Shown here in pieces: positions 6,677 through 10,062 of a stretch of 10,062 nucleotides of DNA. A model generated the notes under the pieces. That model had not been told where the DNA came from. It did not search any database and was given only the letters and a program-made list of their open reading frames with translations. Location: NCBI GenBank assembly GCA_946403615.1, contig CAMJAO010000057.1, positions 1 to 10,062 on the forward strand. The letters are read 5' to 3'. Within the stretch, counting starts at the first letter, position 1, and every line of letters begins with the position of its first letter. The DNA comes from an uncultured Prevotellaceae bacterium (GTDB lineage: Bacteria; Bacteroidota; Bacteroidia; Bacteroidales; Bacteroidaceae). The translations under genes and the position numbers were made by a program.

Positions 6677-6735
6677 GAATGACGAATATTGAATTGTCGC
6701 GCAGAGCGCGATGAAGAATTACGAATTATGAATTG
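6677..6735. repeat. Intergenic direct repeat flanking a GC-rich hairpin
   Basis: GAATGACGAATATTGAATTG (6677-6696) and GAATTACGAATTATGAATTG (6716-6735) agree at 17 of 20 positions. Between them is TCGCGC-AGA-GCGCGA (6697-6711), a perfect 6-bp stem with a 3-nt loop, standing out in otherwise A/T-rich DNA. The element fills most of the 91-bp gap between pheT and yebC on the transcribed strand. It may be a family of dispersed intergenic repeats, or an mRNA structure that tunes read-through into yebC. Confidence 0.55.
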
Positions 6736-6750
6736 AAAAAAAATTAATTT

Positions 6751-9213
6751 TTACCGTAGTTCGGCATTGAGTTGCTTCTTGAGATTGGCGATAAGTTTTT
6801 GCATGATAGCATCAATCTGCTTGTCATTGAGTGTGCGCTGCTCATCTTGCAGAATGAAATTAACCGCATAACTCTTTTTGCCTTCAGGCAGATTCTTACC
6901 CTCATAGACGTCAAAGAGTTCAACGCTCTTGAGGAGTTTTCGCTCCGTCTGACGTGCTATCTGCTCAATTTGCTCAAACTCCACACACTTGTCGATGAGC
7001 AGTGCCAAGTCGCGGCTGACAGCAGGATATTTGCTGATTTCCTCGAAATGGACCTTGTTTTTGCGAACAGCCTTCATAAGAGCCGTCCAATTGAGTTCAG
7101 CATAATACACAGGATTGTCGATGCCAGCAACCTTCAGTTGTTTTGTACTGACGATGCCCATCTCACCCAGAAGTTTACCACCACGGTTCTCGATGGCTAT
7201 GGCCTTTGCAAACACATCGTTATCGCTTTTCTTCAGCACTGCCATGCCAGGCTTCAATCCGATGCGGCAGAAGATATTCTCGACATGGGCTTTCAACTCA
7301 TAGAACGAAGACTCTTCATCGGGATGCGCCCAACTGCCACTGACGCGTTTACCTGTAACCCAAAGTCCAAGGTACTGTTCCTCAGTATAAGCGCGCATGG
7401 GATTCTCCGGATCCTGCTTCTCCGGGGCAAATCTGTAGCAGTTGCCAAATTCGAAGAAACGCAGGTCGGGATTTTTACGGTTGGCATTGTGGGCAATGCT
7501 CTCCAAACCACCGAAAAGAAGCGTCTGCCGCATGACATTGAGGTCGCTGCTGAGCGGGTTCATGATAGGCACAAGACGATTGACTGGATAGCCATTGAGA
7601 CCCTCATAATAAGCGGCTTTGGTGAGGGAGTTATTAAGGATCTCGTTGAAACCTGCACCGACAAGTTGCTCAGAAACGAGATTGTGGAGGCGGTGCTTGA
7701 TATCCTCATCACCTTTCACCACAAGCGAACTCTTCAACTGTGTGGGAATCTCCACATTATTATAGCCGTATATACGGAGGATGTCCTCAACCACATCGCA
7801 GGGACGTTGAACATCAACGCGATAGGCGGGAACGAGGAGTTCCAATCCTTGCTCATCTTCGCTGACAATTTTCATCTCCAGTGTAGTGACAATGCTCTTG
7901 ACTGTCTCAGCGGGAATGTCCTTGCCCACCAAGCCGTTCACATAGTCATATTTCAGCGAGACAGGAAAGTCGGGCATGGGATTGGGATATTCATCGCGAA
8001 TCTCCATAGACACCTTGCCGCCAGCGAGTTGTTTGCAAAGGATGGCAGCCTGTTTGAGCGCATAGATAGTACCATTGGGATCGATACCACGTTCGAAGCG
8101 GAAGGATGAATCAGTGCTCAGACCATGACGGCGTGCAGATTTACGAATCCATGTGGGATGGAAATACGCGCTTTCGAGCACCACATTGCGGGTGTTCTCG
8201 TACGTGCCGCTTCCCTTGCCGCCAAACACGCCAGCGATACACATGGGCTCTTCAGCATTGCAGATGGCAAGGTCGTGCTCACCCAGGATATGCTCTTCGC
8301 CGTCGAGAGTGATGAATTTCTTACCATCATTCTTGTCTTTAACAATGATATGACGGCCGGTGACCATGTCTGCGTCAAAGCAATGGAGCGGCTGTCCGTA
8401 AGCCATCATCACATAGTTAGTGATATCCACGATGTTGTTAATGGGACGCAATCCGATGGTAGTAAGTTTGTTCTTCAGCCAATCGGGCGACTCTTTCACA
8501 TCGCAGTCGGTGATGCTGACACAAGCATAGCGTTTGCAAGCCTCAGTATTCTCGATGGTAACGTCGATAGGCAGGTCATGATTGTCAACGGAGAACTCGT
8601 CGCAAGAAGGACGGTGGAGGGAAGTCTTGTAACCGTTTTGCACAAGCCATGCGTAAAGGTCGCGAGCCACGCCCCAATGCGAAAGCGCATCAGCACGGTT
8701 GGCAGTAATATCCACTTCGATGAGCCAGTCGCTCTCGAGATGATAATATTCAGCGGCAGGTGTTCCGACCACCGCATCGTCGGGCAAAACGATGATACCC
8801 GCATGGTCGGTGCCGATGCCGATTTCGTCTTCAGCACAAATCATTCCGCAGGACTCCACGCCGCGCAGTTTTGATTTCTTAATGACAAATTCATTATCGC
8901 CATCGTATAGCACGCATCCGAGATCAGCAACGATAACTTTTTGTCCGGCAGCCACATTGGGTGCGCCACATACGATTTGCGAAGGCGTTTCGCGTCCAAG
9001 ATCAACGGTTGTGACATGCAAGTGGTCGGAATTTGGATGCGGCTCGCATGTGAGCACTTGACCGACATACAGGCCTTTGAGGCCACCTTTGATGCTTTGC
9101 ACTTCCTCGAGCGCGTCAACTTCGAGGCCTCCAGAGGTGAGCGCAGCGCAAACCTCCTCGGCAGAGAGGTTGAAATCAACGTATTCTTTCAACCATTTGT
9201 AAGAAATATTCAT
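6751..9213 (-). CDS. pheT: Phenylalanine-tRNA ligase beta subunit
   Basis: The product is 820 aa, full length for bacterial PheT. The start MNISYKWLKEYVDF is typical. An EMAP/OB-type tRNA-binding domain occupies about residues 42-155 (VGQVLTCEPHPNSDHLHV near 50-67, then VCGAPNV at 81-87). The B3/4 editing domain follows (RPINNIVDITNYVM, later SSFRFERGIDP), then B5 (RPCDVVEDILRIYGYNNVEI) and the catalytic-core-like domain. The anticodon-binding FDX-ACB domain closes the protein (YPAVSRDLALLID from about 729). With PheS it forms the alpha2-beta2 enzyme that charges tRNA-Phe and clears mischarged Tyr-tRNA-Phe in the cytoplasm. pheS is not next to pheT here, unlike in enterobacteria. The gene heads a leftward cluster with yebC and the TSCPD gene, and a good promoter lies 33-63 nt upstream of its ATG. 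Confidence 0.97.
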   Translation of the reverse strand: MNISYKWLKEYVDFNLSAEEVCAALTSGGLEVDALEEVQSIKGGLKGLYVGQVLTCEPHPNSDHLHVTTVDLGRETPSQIVCGAPNVAAGQKVIVADLGCVLYDGDNEFVIKKSKLRGVESCGMICAEDEIGIGTDHAGIIVLPDDAVVGTPAAEYYHLESDWLIEVDITANRADALSHWGVARDLYAWLVQNGYKTSLHRPSCDEFSVDNHDLPIDVTIENTEACKRYACVSITDCDVKESPDWLKNKLTTIGLRPINNIVDITNYVMMAYGQPLHCFDADMVTGRHIIVKDKNDGKKFITLDGEEHILGEHDLAICNAEEPMCIAGVFGGKGSGTYENTRNVVLESAYFHPTWIRKSARRHGLSTDSSFRFERGIDPNGTIYALKQAAILCKQLAGGKVSMEIRDEYPNPMPDFPVSLKYDYVNGLVGKDIPAETVKSIVTTLEMKIVSEDEQGLELLVPAYRVDVQRPCDVVEDILRIYGYNNVEIPTQLKSSLVVKGDEDIKHRLHNLVSEQLVGAGFNEILNNSLTKAAYYEGLNGYPVNRLVPIMNPLSSDLNVMRQTLLFGGLESIAHNANRKNPDLRFFEFGNCYRFAPEKQDPENPMRAYTEEQYLGLWVTGKRVSGSWAHPDEESSFYELKAHVENIFCRIGLKPGMAVLKKSDNDVFAKAIAIENRGGKLLGEMGIVSTKQLKVAGIDNPVYYAELNWTALMKAVRKNKVHFEEISKYPAVSRDLALLIDKCVEFEQIEQIARQTERKLLKSVELFDVYEGKNLPEGKKSYAVNFILQDEQRTLNDKQIDAIMQKLIANLKKQLNAELR

Positions 9214-9245
9214 ATCTTAGTTTTGTTTACACTCAAAAAATCGTG

Positions 9246-9276
9246 CAAAATTACTCATTTTTTGTCAGTTGACAAA
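9246..9276 (-). promoter_or_regulatory. Bacteroidota-type promoter for pheT
   Basis: On the minus strand TTTG (9276-9273), a 19-nt spacer and TAATTTTG (9253-9246) match the -33/-7 consensus. The predicted leader before the ATG is about 25-30 nt, too short for a T-box or peptide attenuator, so pheT is not visibly controlled by leader attenuation. Confidence 0.75.
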
Positions 9277-9360
9277 ATTTAGGCGTGAAAAGTGATGACA
9301 AAAGAACAAATTGTGAATTCTATTTCAGACAAAAAAGACATAAGGAAGAAATAAATAACA

Positions 9361-9441
9361 GATTTCGGAAAGAAATAAAACTACATATATGGAAGAATCT
9401 ATTCCAATCTATTCCAAATTTTTTAATTTCTTTCCGAAATC
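9361..9441. repeat. 16-bp perfect inverted repeat enclosing a 10-bp tandem duplication
   Basis: GATTTCGGAAAGAAAT (9361-9376) is exactly mirrored by ATTTCTTTCCGAAATC (9426-9441), separated by 49 nt. Inside the loop AATCTATTCC occurs twice head to tail (9396-9405, 9406-9415). The element lies 19 nt past the stop codon of the kinase-like gene, in its 3' flank on the minus strand. It may be a long-loop terminator structure, an RNA processing hairpin, or a remnant of a small mobile or invertible element. The rest of the 247-bp gap is A/T-rich and holds only the pheT promoter. Confidence 0.6.
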
Positions 9442-9460
9442 AAGTCAACAAACAGACGGT

Positions 9461-10062
9461 TTACTCGTCGGAAATCATTTTCATGATGTAATCGACGGCA
9501 CCGTTTACGCCGAACTTTCCCACATCGAGACAGAGGTCATAATTGCGGGCGTCATACCACTCTGAACCGGTAAACGTCTTGGTGTACAACTCACGGGTAT
9601 AATCATTATCCACAATCATGAGTTTGGCATCACTATCGGAAACTCCATATCGCTCGACTATCCGTCGAATGCGCGCCTCCATCTTACTGTGAATAAATAT
9701 TTTAAGTGAGTTCTGGTAATCTTTGAAAATATCGAAAGCACATCGACCGATAATGACACACGACTCTTGTTCAGCAATGCGCCGTATAATCTCCGCCTGC
9801 GCCTTGAAGATTTGCCTTGATGTGGCATCGCGGTCGCTGATGTGGTATTCATGTTCGGTGATGTAATGCTGGTAGAACTGTGTGAAATCGTCCCACCAGG
9901 AGGGATTTCGTGTATGCAACTTCTCAATGGCCGACTCATCGGCATTAAGTTCTTTAGCAACAGCTGTAAGTATCTGTTTATCAAGGAGTTTTACGCCAAG
10001 TCTTTTGGCTATCTCCGCACCCACCTCATGTCCGCCAGTACCGAATTGACGGTTGATGGTTA
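9461..10062 (-). CDS. Cytidylate-kinase-like family protein (N-terminus cut off)
   Basis: The frame is open to the window edge, so 199 residues are visible and the true start is outside. The GTG at 10022-10024 is internal: upstream codons read TINRQFGTGGHE, giving RQFGTGGHEVGAEIAKRLG, the phosphate-binding loop form of the cytidylate-kinase-like family (PF13189 type). Further hallmarks are LLDKQIL, a central SCVIIGRCAFDIF strand-loop, IFIHSKMEARIRRIVERYG, and an arginine-containing lid-like region ending TGSEWYDARNYDLCLD. Members are P-loop NMP-kinase relatives distinct from the true Cmk, and the substrate is not established. Only a handful of residues should be missing at the N-terminus, where MDKFVI-type starts are usual. 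The gene may be the last of its unit, since a large inverted repeat follows its stop codon. Confidence 0.85.
   Translation of the reverse strand, partial: TINRQFGTGGHEVGAEIAKRLGVKLLDKQILTAVAKELNADESAIEKLHTRNPSWWDDFTQFYQHYITEHEYHISDRDATSRQIFKAQAEIIRRIAEQESCVIIGRCAFDIFKDYQNSLKIFIHSKMEARIRRIVERYGVSDSDAKLMIVDNDYTRELYTKTFTGSEWYDARNYDLCLDVGKFGVNGAVDYIMKMISDE

Noticed and set aside
6772..8109. A 445-codon open frame on the plus strand, opposite pheT
   Set aside because: It lies wholly antisense to a full-length, clearly conserved pheT. The protein has no recognisable domain and no promoter or Shine-Dalgarno. Long antisense frames are common opposite codon-biased genes.
9214..9245. Possible T-box or leader-peptide attenuator before pheT
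   Set aside because: The leader from the predicted promoter to the ATG is only about 25-30 nt, with no Phe-rich short frame and no T-box sequence.
9361..9441. Insertion sequence or integrase attachment site
   Set aside because: There is no transposase, integrase or tRNA gene in the window and no visible target-site duplication. The inverted repeat is kept as an open finding only.
9285..9491. A 68-codon plus-strand frame between pheT and the kinase-like gene
   Set aside because: It starts with GTG, is lysine- and asparagine-rich as expected from A/T-rich DNA, runs through the inverted repeat and overlaps the end of the kinase-like gene. There is no matching promoter or family.

Overview
The window looks like a chromosomal segment from a Bacteroidota bacterium, most likely a Prevotella-type gut or rumen species. 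Three promoters match the Bacteroidota pattern (TTTG, 19-20 nt spacer, TAnnTTTG), and most genes lack a Shine-Dalgarno sequence and have A/T-rich leaders. The gene set also fits: LepA, PheT, a YebC with the typical MGRAFEYRKA start, a TSCPD protein, a cytidylate-kinase-like protein and a PL10-CE8 pectinase. The genus is an inference from gene style, not from a database search.

Layout from left to right. (1) The 3' end of an AMP-forming acyl-CoA synthetase gene (+) meets a Crp/Fnr-type regulator gene (-). Between them is a perfect 20-bp hairpin, probably a shared terminator. (2) lepA (elongation factor 4) and the Crp/Fnr gene are read leftward in that order, 55 nt apart with no clear internal promoter, so they may form one unit. 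(3) A divergent intergenic region carries the lepA promoter and a -7 element for a large rightward gene. That gene encodes a secreted two-domain pectinase: PL10 pectate lyase at the N-terminus and CE8 pectin methylesterase at the C-terminus. (4) A small lipoprotein gene with its own good promoter follows in the same direction. (5) A C-rich repeat patch and a strong bidirectional terminator close this rightward block. (6) A leftward cluster follows, pheT - yebC - TSCPD-domain gene, driven by a strong promoter upstream of pheT. A repeat and hairpin element lies between pheT and yebC, and yebC and the TSCPD gene are only 3 nt apart. (7) A 247-bp A/T-rich intergenic region holds the pheT promoter and a 16-bp inverted repeat enclosing a 10-bp tandem duplication. 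(8) The window ends inside a leftward cytidylate-kinase-like gene whose N-terminus is cut off.

Most of the content is translation housekeeping (LepA, PheRS beta, YebC) with a rightward two-gene accessory insert (pectinase and lipoprotein). The pectinase would demethylate and cleave homogalacturonan outside the cytoplasm. No SusC/SusD pair or other pectin genes lie within the window, so it stands alone here. I found no convincing sign of a phage, transposon, CRISPR array, toxin-antitoxin pair or defence system. The more interesting signals are the lone PL10-CE8 fusion, the unknown lipoprotein and several intergenic repeat or hairpin elements. No gene-free stretch exceeds 300 bases.
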